From: Tipula vernalis | Lineage: Eukaryota; Arthropoda; Insecta; Diptera; Tipulidae | Length of the DNA: 64,000 nt | Direction: 5' to 3' | Assembly: GCA_958295665.1 (NCBI GenBank) | Contig: OY282560.1 | Span: forward strand, 41,789,044-41,853,043 | Part shown: piece by piece, positions 35,350 to 48,800 of the stretch | Numbering within the stretch: the first letter of the stretch is position 1 | Layout of the letters: each line of letters begins with the position of its first letter | Position numbers and translations under genes: made by a program | The notes under the pieces: generated by a model | The model's database searches: none | Seen by the model: the letters and a program-made list of their open reading frames with translations, nothing else | Told to the model about the DNA's origin: nothing

Positions 35350-36982
35350 ACATAACCTCTTGAAAAAATTAATCGCTAATATAACAATGCCCAGATAATA
35401 TTAAACACGTGTTTATTCTGTGTAAATTAATGAGAAAATTATTTTATTTCAAAAACTAGAATGAAGTTGCTACAGCTATTAACAAATTTAGCAGTTTAAC
35501 AGAAACTAATGTGCCAATGTCAGAACACTTAAATATGTTTCTTCATATCAAAGTCTGTATGTAAAGTTACTGAAGTAAATGAAGTTCCTTCTTTGTGTAG
35601 GCAACATTTTAAATTGAGCTTAACTCGTTCTGAAAATTGCGACGGCATTTGAAAGCTGGAAAATGTTCCCTTCTCCAAAAATACTAAAGTTTCGGAAATT
35701 TTCAGAAAATGTAATAAAGCAAGTTTCATTATTTATTTTAGGGCAGAAGAAATAAATGTTATAAATTAAAGCAAAGTTATCCGGCCGGATAAAAAACCTT
35801 CGCGGGCCTGTAATACAGCACTATATGGGTCAACTCTTCTCTAAAAAGCTCTTATTCATAACACAATTCGAGCTCAACTTTTTCCTATTGCTCATATTGG
35901 AGTGTCATTGTATAAATCTACGGAGTATTGACCTCATTTATCTTTTACTAATTTAATGCAAAAAAAAAAAAGTTTCTCTCATCCATCCCACTACTTGTCT
36001 TCTTCGCTTCAAATTATTTTACTATAAATTCCTTAGTTAAATACCCCTGTTTTTTAATTCTAAAACGGTTTTTCAAAACGTATTGGAAGAAGTTGGTACA
36101 TCGTAACATACGGTAACGCAAATGATAACAATTAAACGCAATAATTGAAAATAAAACTCATCTAACGCTCTAAAAATAATCAATTGACTTGAACCATACT
36201 TGTTATTTAACCAAGGTAGTGCTCGGTTTTAGAATAACAAAATAATAAAAGTAAAGTACTCGTATGTTAAACATAAAATATGTTTACACAGAATATCGTT
36301 TTTCCTTGGAAAATGTCAAAAATATCATAAAAATTATTTTCTTTGCTCGTACATATTTAGGTTAATTCACATTGCAGTGTCTACATACACAGCTATAAAT
36401 TTTTGCGTTTTGTCTAAGTTCGTAATGTCTCTGTTATCAATCTCAATCATTTTACTTTCATTTCGTTAAGTTTATCGACATTTAAAATACTCGTATTAAG
36501 TGAAAATTGATACCGGGCTTCCCTTCCTTCTTTATTGTCAGAAATTTAGCATAGAAAATCAATATTGAATTGACTCGATGCAAACCTACCACCATAGACT
36601 AAATTAATTTTATAGAGACGTTTTAATAAGAATAAAAAATACTCCCAAAGTTGATATACAGACACAAGTACCTGTAACACAAAACAAAACTTAATTTAAG
36701 ATTGAACTTTCATGATATGGATGCTTACCCGCTTAACATGGATTGGCCTCCTATAATTGGATAATTTTTTTTATTCGTATTGGAACGTCTCTGTAATATT
36801 ATTTTAATCTATGCTACCTTATCAATATCTCTTCTATCAATATATTCTACCGTATACAGTTTATTGTTTTCAAATAAAATAAATATTTCGACTTGAGGTT
36901 GACCAACAACAACAACAAATTCCCTTTTGGTTTTTCCAATAAATTAATTTTCCTTTTTTTTTTTTTTTGTTGACATTTTCAG
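35350..36982. other. AT-rich probable OGT intron, no gene recognised
   Basis: One 67-codon minus-strand frame (35729-35529) has no recognisable domain. The stretch ends in a T-rich polypyrimidine tract (36952-36980) and the AG acceptor of the first OGT exon. Confidence 0.5.
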
Positions 36983-39427
36983 AGCGGTTGCGGCTTATTT
37001 ACGTGCACTCAACCTATCACCAAACAACGCTGTTGTCCATGGAAATTTAGCATGTGTTTACTATGAGCAAGGCCTGATAGACCTGGCGATTGATACGTAT
37101 CGCCGGGCTATCGAACTGCAACCAAATTTTCCAGATGCATACTGTAATTTGGCCAATGCCCTAAAAGAGAAGGGCCAAGTACAGGAGGCTGAAGATTGTT
37201 ATAATACTGCGTTACGTTTATGTCCCAGTCATGCTGATTCGCTTAATAATTTGGCTAACATAAAACGTGAACAAGGATTTATCGAAGAAGCGACGCGACT
37301 CTATTTAAAAGCCTTGGACGTATTTCCTGAATTTGCCGCTGCTCATTCCAATCTCGCATCAGTACTGCAACAACAGGGTAAATTAAATGAAGCACTTATG
37401 CATTATAAGGAGGCGATTCGCATACAACCTACATTTGCTGATGCATATTCGAATATGGGCAATACACTAAAAGAGATGCAAGATGTTTCGGGCGCTCTCC
37501 AATGTTATACGCGTGCCATACAAATTAATCCCGCTTTTGCTGATGCGCACAGTAATTTAGCTAGCATACACAAAGATTCGGGGAATATTCCCGAGGCGAT
37601 ACAATCGTATCGTACCGCCCTCAAATTAAAGCCTGATTTTCCCGATGCTTATTGCAATTTGGCTCATTGTCTTCAAATAGTATGCGACTGGACTGATTAT
37701 GAGGCGCGCATGAAGAAATTGGTTAGTATTGTGGCGGAACAACTTGATAAGAATCGACTACCATCAGTGCATCCTCATCACTCGATGTTGTATCCTTTGT
37801 CGCATGATTTCCGCAAAGCGATTGCAGCACGTCATGCAAATTTGTGTCTAGAAAAAATTCATGTACTTCATAAGCCGCCATATAATCATGCACGCGAATT
37901 GCATGGTCGCTTGAAAATTGGATTTGTAAGCAGTGATTTTGGAAATCATCCGACATCGCATTTGATGCAATCGCTTCCTGGACTTCACGATCGGTCACAA
38001 GTTGAAATATTCTGTTATGCGCTTAGTCCTGATGATGGTACCACGTTCCGTAGCAAAATTGCCAAAGAATCTGAACATTTTGTTGATTTATCGCAAATCC
38101 CATGCAATGGAAAAGCGGCCGATCGTATTTATAACGATGGCGTTCATATTTTGGTCAACATGAACGGTTACACGAAAGGGGCACGAAACGAAATATTTGC
38201 ACTAAGGCCAGCCGCTGTCCAAGTTATGTGGCTCGGTTATCCTGGAACCAGCGGAGCTAGTTTTATGGATTATATCATAACGGACGTGGTCACCTCACCA
38301 ATGGAATTGGCCGCACAGTACAGTGAAAAATTGGCATATATGCCTTATACATTCTTCATTGGTGATCATAAACAAATGTTCCCACATTTGAAAGAACGAC
38401 TAATTGTTAGTGATAAGACTCATGGCGGTATTGTTGCCGACAATGTGGCTGTGATCAATGCGGCTGATTTATCACCAATAGTCGAGAATACAGATGTGAA
38501 AGAAATTCGTGAAGTGGTGGCTGGGAGTAAACTAGTTGAAATTTCAATGAAAGTTGCTGAACTGCCAACAACAACTCAGATTGAAACAATGATTGCAACG
38601 GGACAAGTGCAAACATCGTTGAATGGAATTGTGGTACAAAATGGCCTTGCCACAACACAAACGAATAATAAAGCGGCAACCGGGGAGGAAGTACCACAAA
38701 CAATTGTGATAACTACACGACAACAGTATGGCTTACCCGATGATGCGATAATCTATTGTAATTTTAATCAATTATATAAAATTGATCCGCTAACACTACA
38801 GTCGTGGATTTATATTTTGAAAAATGTTCCGAATGCAGTGATCTGGTTGTTACGTTTCCCAGCAGTTGGGGAGCCGAATATAAATCAGACAGCACAACAA
38901 ATGGGTATACCGCCAGGCCGATTTATTTTCTCAAACGTTGCGGCAAAGGAGGAACATGTACGACGTGGTCAATTAGCTGATGTTTGTCTTGATACTCCGC
39001 TATGTAATGGACATACAACATCGATGGATGTGTTATGGACTGGAACACCGGTTGTTACATTGCCGGGCGAGACATTAGCCTCAAGGTAAATCAAAACTTT
39101 TTGTCTATTACGGGAAAATATGTGTGTCTTAATTTTTGTCATTATTTGTTTCGTATTTCCAGAGTGGCTGCATCACAATTAGCAACGCTAGGATGTCCAG
39201 AGCTGATTGCACGAACTCGACAAGAATATCAAGAAATCGCAATTAAATTAGGTACAGATCGTGAATATCTGAAAGCAATCCGTGCCAAAGTTTGGAAAGC
39301 CCGAGTCGATAGTCCGCTATTTGATTGTCAACAATATGCGCACGGTTTAGAAATGCTATTCGCTAAAATGTGGGATAAACACTCGAAGGGGGAACAACCC
39401 GATCATATATCTGCTATCGTGAAATAA
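36983..39427 (+). CDS. sxc: O-GlcNAc transferase, 3' exons (5' end outside or not seen)
   Basis: This nucleocytoplasmic enzyme adds N-acetylglucosamine to Ser/Thr of nuclear and cytoplasmic proteins; in Drosophila it is the Polycomb-group gene super sex combs. There are two exons: 36983-39085 (acceptor AG at 36981-36982, one base of a split codon) and 39163-39427, joined across a 77-base GT-AG intron. Together they give about 788 residues. Residues 1-240 are TPR repeats beginning [15 protein letters not shown], and the two glycosyltransferase-41 lobes follow. [12 protein letters not shown] holds the catalytic-site His (local 322), and FNQLYKIDP holds the UDP-binding Lys (local 599). The insert between the lobes (about 480-585) includes [20 protein letters not shown], as in flies. 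It ends [12 protein letters not shown]. The N-terminal TPRs must come from upstream exons, none of which is visible. The frame is intact. Confidence 0.97.
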
Positions 39428-39682
39428 ATTGCGCGTCGAATGATGTGTTTAGATGTAAAAAACTAACAACAACAAAAATTATATCTGTAAATTTGTTAAT
39501 TTTAATAATTATAATTATCAATTAATCTACTTTTATTGTTTAAATCAAGTAAATTTTTGAAATAATTCTATTTACAACAATAAGCAATAGTTTTTTTTTT
39601 ATTTTTTATTTACTTCAAAACCGCTATCTACAGTAATTTAGTTTTCTTTAATTACTTACTTATTCAATCTATTATTCGTATA

Positions 39683-39794
39683 AATAAATATTGCTACACA
39701 AACAAATTATACAGAAACAAGGAAAATGCAGAAAAATCTTTTAGATCGGAGATAATTTATTTAGTAAAAAATTGTATGTATAAAAACTAATAAA
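39683..39794 (+). promoter_or_regulatory. candidate OGT polyadenylation signals
   Basis: AATAAA occurs at 39683-39688 and 39789-39794, about 260 and 365 bases after the stop. In such A/T-rich sequence this is weak evidence. Confidence 0.35.
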
Positions 39795-41425
39795 ACAGTT
39801 TTATGACTCGAGTTTGTAATTATCTATTTGCAAATTATTTGAATTAAATAAAATGATATTTTTGTTATTCATTAAATATGATAATAATTAGTTAAATGAT
39901 TGTCATTAATTTGATGCAAATGATTTTAGTTAATTATACATTATCATGATTATTTTTTTTATTTTTTAAGATTTATACATGCATAAATACATTATTATAT
40001 ACTTATGATCGTTTAGTTTAGTTTTAATTATTACCTTAAATTTTTTTTTTTTTTATTAGTAATCCTAATTATACTATAACATTATTATTTTTTTTTTTGT
40101 TGAGGAAAAGTGAGGAAAAAATATAAAATGATATGTAAAATAGAAGAGTTTTGTTTCGTTAAAATTTTCTTTTTTTGAGAAACCATTTCTTTGCAACATT
40201 TATTAATAAAGACCAGTTGCTACAAAACGAATGATTCTAAAGGTATGGATGAATCGACCAACAATTGCCGGAATACACGTTGACTACCATGACATGTTGA
40301 CTCAAACGAGAACATTATGACATAATTTTATTTCACAATATTTTTCGATTTTAAACATTAGTTTTAAAATTTTGCCCACCCTGAATTAAGGCCCACGGAC
40401 TGTTTCCTCTGTGCGTTTCCATTTCAAATGGAAAATATTGATCAGTTGCGGCAACAAATCAAGTTCAATTTTCAATTATTATTCTGTAAAACACTAGTTG
40501 GTTTATTAAAAAAGAATTAATAATTTAGCAGAAAACAGATACGAGTTCTGCAGAAAAGTAAACCTATTCCCTCATAAAACTATACCCTGGAGGCCGTGGC
40601 GCCTCTACGAGCCACATTTGGATTTTGTGAATTTATATTGTAACCAGTAACGTCATCCCTGAGTCATTGATGTGTACTTTTCGGAATATATGACATTAAA
40701 ATAGTCAGGATATCAACCTTAAATGATTTATAACAACAACCGTAGTTAGTTTTACAAGTCTATGAATTTCTTCCTTTAATCAACCGCAAACAATTTCGTT
40801 TTCACCACACTAGTCTTTTGCTGCAAAAAATATATAATAAAATTTTGAACGTGTCATATCATGGTATTACTTGCCAATTTCTCTCGTTAAACATCAAAAA
40901 TTCAACTCTGGGAATACCAATCAAAAACGAAAAGATTTTTCGGTCAAAAATTAAAAGGTAAGTGTTCAACCTTGTGAACAGTTTTATTATACGCTTGCAT
41001 GATATGCAATATATTTGTATCAACAGTTTTACCCGATGTATAGGTATCATATTTTTATACTGTTGTCGTTAAATGTACAAATTTTCTGTATATAAGAATC
41101 ATTTCAAATAAATAAAAGTTAGTGTTTAAATTATACTCAACAAACGTCATTTTTGTCTACTTAACACTGACCAACGGTAAACGGAAAATAACAATCCTTT
41201 AGCAAAGTTTTAAATAATTTTACTAAAGTGAGATCAAACATTGGTCCTTCGAGCAACTAAACAACCGTGCCTTTGAAGATACAGTACGTACAAACAAATA
41301 AAAACCAGTCAAGTGATCAAAGGACAAAACCTAATCATTTCAAAGGGATAATGGGTAAGGTAAAAGCCTTATGCGAGCAGACCTCTATTGGAAAGCTGAT
41401 CAACAAGATAAAGATCGTTTATTAA

Positions 41426-41510
41426 CACCCCAATTCCCATAGTCGTCATTTCAGGCGACGTGACTTAAGTCACGTCACGTCGCATGAAAATTGATATTCT
41501 TGAAGTCGGT
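41426..41510. mobile_element. truncated end of the CACCCCAATT MITE family
   Basis: It starts after TAA (41423-41425) with CACCCCAATTCCCATAGTCG and runs through GAAAATTGATATTCTTGAAG, as in the other members, then stops. It includes a perfect palindrome, GTGACTTAAGTCAC. The other terminus is absent. Confidence 0.78.
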
Positions 41511-43396
41511 TTTATTCGGAATTATTCCATTTCATTAATGTTTTTTACTACTTGTTGTGGTGGAAAAAAACATTCTTGACCATTTTCTTTATGTTTTGTA
41601 GATGATTTTCGAATCTAAATGCGCTATAATTGTCTACATTTCCTAATAATTTGTCATCTTCTGACAAATGAAGTAAACTGCGCATATTAAATGTCTTATT
41701 TTCTTGGCCAAACAAGCACATGCGTTGTTGAATTTTGAATTTACGAGATGGAATAAAATTCTAATCGCACAAACCAAAAGCAGAAAGTGAGTATAAAACT
41801 TTTCTGGAAAAGTTCCTTTAAATGCTACAACACCAGCGTACCAGTGTACAGCAGAAACATTCTGAGCTCTGCAGGAAATCTGGTCTCTACATTCTAGCAA
41901 ATTCCGATGGTATGCATGGTCTTATTGCCCTCAAACTACAGTTGACAGCATTTTCTTTAAACGAAAAAGGTTCCGTTTTTGTTTTAATAAGCATGGAGTA
42001 TCTGTTTTGTTACACCCAATAATGCGCAGTGCATGATATCAATTGGGAAATTAGTAACACATCCAATATTTAATGAATCGAATATATAGAATCTCTAACG
42101 TGGTGAACCAGTTGAGTTTTCTCTATCCGTTGCCCTTTTATGTTGCATTTTGTACCGCTACAATACCACCGTGCTAAGAAAAAAGTCACATTTGCCTTTT
42201 TGTAGTTTTGAGTAATTTGAATTTTTCTATTTTTGTTTGCCATGTAAAACTTGACTGTTAAATAACATGATTTTAAGGGGGAAGGGTGGGGGAGAAGGGG
42301 TATTCACCCCTGACGGCGTCGAGTCATCTTGTAGTTAACTCGACACGACAAATTAATGGTTTTGGCTACAAAATTGAAGAAGAACGCAACTTCGTAGTTG
42401 ATCCGGATTTTGAAATGCTTATTGTTCATTCTTAGGCGTCTTTTAGTATTCGTGTCTTCTAGGAATATTAACAAGTATTGGCCAAAGGTACTGTCTGAGC
42501 TCTATACCAAAGGCACTCCGTCGATTCCGATATCAATTTTTATTTCTGATTTAACATAATCAAGTTAATCTTTTAAAAAGTTTTCCACTGAATTTTTTAA
42601 ACCAATTTGGGTGTACTCTCCATTTTCTACATGTATAATGTCACAAGGTGTTTTAGAATCTATTTTTATTCTATTTCATAATACCGTCTTTTGTCTATCC
42701 TTGATTAGGTATTATATGCACTTCTTATGAAAATTTGAAACTAACTTTTTAATTGTTTGAATCCAGTTATTTTTAAAATTGCTATATTTATATACTATTC
42801 ACTAATTATTATATGTTTCACACAGAAACTATAATTACTATTCATTATTTAGAAAACTTTAAAGTAAATTTAATTAATTGGCTAAAAAAACAATTAGAAA
42901 AATAACACAATGGCGATGGAAAATTCACAAACAAATGATTCCTTATTTTCTTTATCCTTCTCCTATTCTCCCTAAATGAATTAGGTGTAACCAATGGAAT
43001 AACAAGAGTACCGAAGCTGTATAAAACAAATGCAATTTTTTTTGTTTTTTCGAGCAGCACAACAACATTTTTTAACTACTAATCGTTTCTGCCTTAAATT
43101 TCCTATTCGTACATTGTTTTATTTCTAAAATTGGAAAAACATAACTAGAGTTATACGGTTGTATAACCCCATGCATAACCCCTTTTTTGTATGAAAACTT
43201 TTCTTCAGCTTCGTTTCTCTTGATATTACACATTCGCTTTGGTGTAACGTTTACGGTCATTGTGAACAATTTCCTTCATATAAACTCTTTGCAAACATTA
43301 CGTTTAAGTTTTGCAAAAGCGTAACGTTTATCTCGTTTCTACAACACGATAACTAAATTTGTTTGCGAAAAGGATTCTTTAGATAAAGCTGGCTAA

Positions 43397-43683
43397 AGGA
43401 CCTATCAAACCAAGCATCGACGCCGGGCAAATTTAAATAGGTACACGTTTTTATGCTTATGTCTTAGCTTGAACAAAAATAAAATTATTATTCATAAAAC
43501 CATTTACAAACTTTATATTTTTAATAGCAATTTTAAGAAAATGTATCGAATAAAATTTCATCCGTCGCGGCGTCGCGCTAGTTTATATTTTTGCGCAAAC
43601 TATGATTGACTATAACTATTTAAGCAAAAAATAATTGTATTTAAATTTGACGCCCGCCGCCGACGCTTGGTGTGATAGATCCT
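43397..43683. mobile_element. 287-bp MITE with TAA duplication
   Basis: The left terminus is AGGACCTATCAAACCAAGCA. The right terminus read inward is AGGATCTATCACACCAAGCG, and the two continue in parallel to about 45 bases. TAA flanks both sides (43394-43396 and 43684-43686). GC-rich ends (GTCGGCGGCGGGCG type) surround an A/T-rich centre. It is PIF/Harbinger-like by duplication length. Confidence 0.87.
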
Positions 43684-43766
43684 TAAATTTCTTTCAAACA
43701 TTAAATGATATTTATAACTTATAATTGCAACAGCCTCTGGCAATACCGGCCGGTATACCATATTAA

Positions 43767-44160
43767 CACCCCAATTCTCATAGTCGTATCACGTCATTTT
43801 TCATGACTGTAGTCACGTCTCATCAATTTTCCTATTATCTTAGTCGTTTGTTACGTCTAAAGTCACTTTATACGACAGATGTCACTTGAATTTTGTAGAT
43901 GACTGGCGACTACTACAAAATGAAAGGGCAAAATTTTAGTCGTAATATTTTCTTTAAATGTTTCTAATTTTTGTTCACTTGTTTAAATAAGTTGGTGCAT
44001 AAATTAATAGTTTGTTTTGTTCTAAAACGATTTTATTTGTAATTTGACCGATATCTTTTAGTTACAGTCGTGTCACTTGAATCGACTTCAAGAATATCAA
44101 TTTTCATTCGACGTGTTAAGTTACGTCGCCTGAAATCACACGACTATGAGAATTAGGGTG
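43767..44160. mobile_element. intact 394-bp MITE, CACCCCAATT family
   Basis: The ends CACCCCAATTCTCATAGTCG and, read inward from the right, CACCCTAATTCTCATAGTCG differ at one base. TAA flanks both sides (43764-43766 and 44161-44163). ACGTC/GACGT words are frequent near both ends. Related copies lie at 15340-15705 and 41426-41510. The 3-bp TWA duplication suggests PIF/Harbinger mobilisation. Confidence 0.9.
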
Positions 44161-45751
44161 TAAGCGCCAATGGTAAAATTTCCCCTCGTTTGCCAAATTA
44201 AACTCATAAATGAAAAAGCCTCGCATTTTTATTTAATGAAAAATGTTTTGTTTTATTATATTTTGTATAATATAATTTAAATACATATATAATAATAATA
44301 AGAGTATAAATTCACAAGTAATATTTTATTAATAATATTATAGAATTAAAAATAGTCAATTTGCTGTTATAATTATTTATATCATCAACGAAATTATTCG
44401 TTACTGTGTATTGAATTTGCTTTAGAGAAGTGTATTGTGTTACATGAAAAAACAAAACCAACAGTAATGTCTGTACAACCCGTACTGTGACCATTTATGA
44501 TACTAACGAGTTTTCCTAGTATAACGACGTTCCTGTTTTGAAAGGTTATATATGGACTTTCTTTAATATTTACACTAAAGCCAATACGATACAGGTCTAA
44601 AATCATGATGATATCCGGATACGAAAATTACAGTTCGGCATTTGTATAGACATTATTGTTGGTTTTGGAAGAAACCTTTGTTATTCATCTCGAATGAAGA
44701 TAACAGATCAAATTGGTAGTAAATTGCAGGGCTGGGATATTGAATTAATTCAAACTCTTTTATATATAACATAACATGAGTGATTTTTAATTTGTTTAAG
44801 CTTATTTAATTTATTTAATTATCATTTTTAATTTTGTGTAATTTTATAAAGAAAATCGTAATTTAGGTTGTGAAACTTTGTTAACTATCGTTTTTGAGCT
44901 AATACAAAAAGGGAAAATATAAGGATGTATCATGTCCGATTAATTTGTCATGAAAAATCCATTGAGAATGCGTTTAGCTCTTCTCGCTCGCAGTTTTTAT
45001 AATTTAATTTCAATGTTTTTGTCGAGAGAGAAAGAGAAAAATACACTGAAATATTTTCAGCGACAAATTAATCGAATTATACAGTGATACAGTGCTAGAA
45101 GTAAATACATAGTTTGTGATTGTCTTTCTTAAATTTTAAGGTTTGTTTGGAGGTTGAAGTGATAAAATTCATGTGTTTTTTTGCAGTGGTGGAATGTCTG
45201 GAAAATTGTAATAATTAAGCAAACGAAATTATAAAATTTAAGCGACACAACCGAGATCAACCTCTTTATAAAATTACAAAGTATGTATGTACTCGTTTTT
45301 ATTTTAATGTTTGGCCAATTTTAAAATGTTTGGCCGGTTCGTATATTTGTTTTAACAATTTTGTTTTTTCTTAATTTAATCACAGAATTACCATAAAAAC
45401 AATTAATGAATAAAAAATAAAAGCGAAAACCCATTTTTTTTTTTTTGTTTTTAAAATAAGCGAATGGCACAAATTTAACGTCGTCAGTTGTGTTACGTTT
45501 TCTAAAATAAAATTTGAGGATAAAAATTACAAGGAAATAACGATCACTGTATCCGCGCGCTGCCATATGAACGACGGACCAATATTTAAGTAGGTAATGT
45601 ATACAATATAACTTCTTAAATTTATAGTTAAATAATTTTTGGTTTTGTTCTGTTTTTCTGTTGTCTTCTATTACATGGTTTTCAGTTGTTTTTAAGGTCA
45701 CTTTAAAGCTATTGAAATGTAAAGTAACACGGATCAAGCGTCCAACTTCAC

Positions 45752-45757
45752 TTTATT
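45752..45757 (-). promoter_or_regulatory. candidate LRSAM1 polyadenylation signal
   Basis: TTTATT on the plus strand (AATAAA in the gene's sense) lies about 70 bases after the LRSAM1 stop codon. Confidence 0.45.
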
Positions 45758-45824
45758 TAATATCACCGTTATGTCATCGTACTTTTCGTTCGTAACCATG
45801 AGTAATTACTGTATTGATTGCCAA

Positions 45825-48800
45825 TTATGTTGAGATCACTTTGATTCGTCGCTCAATTTTGCCGCGGCACATGGGGCACTCATGTAAACTTAAATGACAT
45901 TCAAGGCAGGAACATAAATGTCCGCACGGGAGGAATATCATTTGACATTCACGATCCAGGCATACGACACATTCGGTTAAAGGCCGAACAGAATTTTTGT
46001 CCCTTTCACCATTGTTACTATTGTTAAGCGAACTGGATCCAGATGAGCCAGGTACGGGTTCAGTGGCCTCTTGTGCTAATTCTGGCTCTTCCCCTGGACT
46101 ATTCGTATTGTATTGATCGTTTATAAAGTCTCGAATCGATTTTAATATATTGCGTCGATCAACATCATGTTTAATGCCCGCATTCTGCAAATCTTCATCA
46201 CTTATATCGTCGAGTGATTTCGTTTTATGCTGCCAGAATTTCGATAAATATGGCAGACAATGAATAACGCCATTCACCAAAAAGTTATAGCCCAATAGGG
46301 GATCAATACTCTGCGAATACATTGTAATATCTTCGGGCCGTGTATCAATTAATTTTTGATATTGAATCAACCAGTAATCCTTACGCTTTTCCTCATTCTG
46401 CTCCTCGATATAATTCAACGTATCTTTCAATTGTAATCGTCGTTTCTCCTGTTGATCGAGCAGATTAATCAAAATGAGCGTTAAATTTAACCGTGCCTCC
46501 GATAACTCATCGATTGCATCCTCATTCGAAATTTTACGTCGTTCAATTTCAAAATATGTCATTTTTGCCAGTTGAGCCTCAACAATTCGTACCTGCTGTA
46601 CAAGACCCCAAGAACGAGCATCGTTTTGTGCTATTAATGCAGCGACAGCAGTCTTCTGCAACTCCTCGTTCTGTCTGATCTCATTAATCACACCCATTCG
46701 ATTTTTATCGTAATTATCGAATAAATCTTCAAGATATTTGTTCGTCTCGTACTCTTTCTCAATGATGTTGCGTGATTCATTGTCACGCTGTTCTTGATAC
46801 ATATTTATAAGGGTCATCTCGTTTTCAATGAAATTGCTCATTTCGCTAAGAATTTCTTGTTTCCTCAAGTCGCACTGGCACTGGTGTAGCTGAAAATATG
46901 AGAAATGTATAAATTGTCGTACAGTACCGAAATATTCACTTATTTACCTTATCGAGTAGATCCTCTTGTTCTTGCATTTCTCGCTCAATAAAGTGCGGAT
47001 CTGGACCATTTTTAAGACACAGTAGATTTGCTACAAGCATATTGGCGTATTCTTCATCGTGCAAAATATACGATATGAGTCGATCACGTTCCAGTTGTTT
47101 CACCTTCTGTAAATTGTTAACTTTTGCGTCCGTCTCACTTTGATCCTGAAGCAGTTGTTCGAGAAGCTGAAAATACAAATCAGTTCAGATTAGCACCATA
47201 GTCGATTATTCCTCGTTTTAATCTCTTTAACGTTCATTCACCCCAAACGATCAACTTAATTTCAGCAATAAATCAAAGATGTTTGTAAAAAGCAAGATTT
47301 ACAAAGAAAGAAATTGATTTACAATCTAAAAATACAAACACACATCGAGATTAATGGGAAGATCATGGAGGTCAATTACTTTGATCGTGTACGCGGTTTT
47401 TTTTCTTGATTTATCTTGAACACATACAAAAAGGCATGACAAGACAATTAGAGTTAATTAAATTGCTGGCAATAATACTCACCAACTGTTTTTTCTTTTG
47501 CTGTTCACTATGTAATTGAGCTTCTAGGTAATAATCCTTCTCCTGTGTTAACTTTTCGTGTTCTATCAGCGCCATCGCTTTACTAGCCGAATACGAAATA
47601 TTATTATCTTTCGGTTCAACATGATGCCGTTCCGTTCTTTCATTATTTAAAAAGCGATCGGTAATTTCTCGCATTTCAGCACCCGGATCACTCATCTCAC
47701 TATTATTTACCACCAAATATTGTAACATCTCCATGGTACCCATCTTAACAACTTCACTGGGCGGATACGTAAAATTTTCCGTATCTAACTCTATACTAAC
47801 CAATGCTTTACACGTTATTAAACCATTCGGTAATCGACATAATTTTTTATTATCGCGTACATTCAGTACACGCAATGAAGGCATCATTCGGATTGCATCA
47901 ATCGCATGCAATTTATTTGCAGCAAGATTTAAAAATTCTAAATTTTTTAAATCGCATATCGATGTTGGTAATATTTCTAACTGATTGCTATTTAAATGTA
48001 GTTCCCTGAGGCTAACCAAATGGCCAATATCAATCGGTAATTTACGTATTTTATTTCCGGCCAAATTTAAAATTTTCAACAAATTTAAATCTCTAATTTG
48101 TTGGCCATGGCTTGTTAAATTTATTAGTTTATTATTGCTTAGGTTTAGTTCATCTTTTAATAGAATGCGGCACATGATATAAACACCAGATGGTACTTCT
48201 TTTAGATTACAATCGGATAGATCATAATATGGTTCGGGAGTTTCTTTGGCCTGAAAGTAGAAAAAAACAAATGTAAAATTAGAATAATTGAAAGTAGCGC
48301 TTAACAGATTTGTTCTTTTGCCAAAGTCTTCGGTAGCATCTTCCAACGTCAAACAGGTATAAAAACAGAGTTGTATATGAATGTATAAGATCCAGCCAAG
48401 TAGCGGCCGTTTTCACTGAAAAGACCACACAACTGTACACAATGAAACATTACGAAGAAACGATCCGATCCTTTGGTTGTCAAACTATTATCCATAAGTT
48501 TTTGTTTGCACAAAAGATACTCGACCGTTTTAGACAAAGAATATTGAAAATTTTAGTGCTATTGGGGGCAAAAGGCGAACTCAATTTTTTTTAACGTGAA
48601 GCAGTCCAAGCCTTAATATTTTCAACTGTTACCAAGAGACTTGATATAATATTTGGATAAATCAGCTGAGATTAAATCAATGTAGTACCTAAACCGGATC
48701 ATCAAGTATGTACATGAAAGGAACGACTGTTCACGGTAGTGTAATCAGTTGGGGCATTTAAACGCTGACAATCAGTTGATTTATGATGTGACCCAAGCAG

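Larger units (their letters stand above)
39795..45751. other. intergenic region between convergent genes
   Basis: No host gene was recognised. It is AT-rich, with three MITE pieces listed separately (41426, 43397 and 43767). A locally G-rich patch at 42276-42310 has no clear meaning. The open frames of 60-140 codons here lack domains. Confidence 0.5.

Noticed and set aside
37723..38703. minus-strand frames within OGT
   Set aside because: Antisense shadows of the conserved OGT coding sequence.
42276..42310. G-rich patch considered as a regulatory or quadruplex site
   Set aside because: Only a short run of GGGG words with no supporting context.
47411..47482. continuation of LRSAM1 exon 2 past KKKQL
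   Set aside because: GTGAGT follows immediately, the residues after it match no part of the family, and exon 3 resumes in phase.
46493..48182. plus-strand frames within LRSAM1 exons
   Set aside because: Antisense shadows of the LRR and coiled-coil exons.
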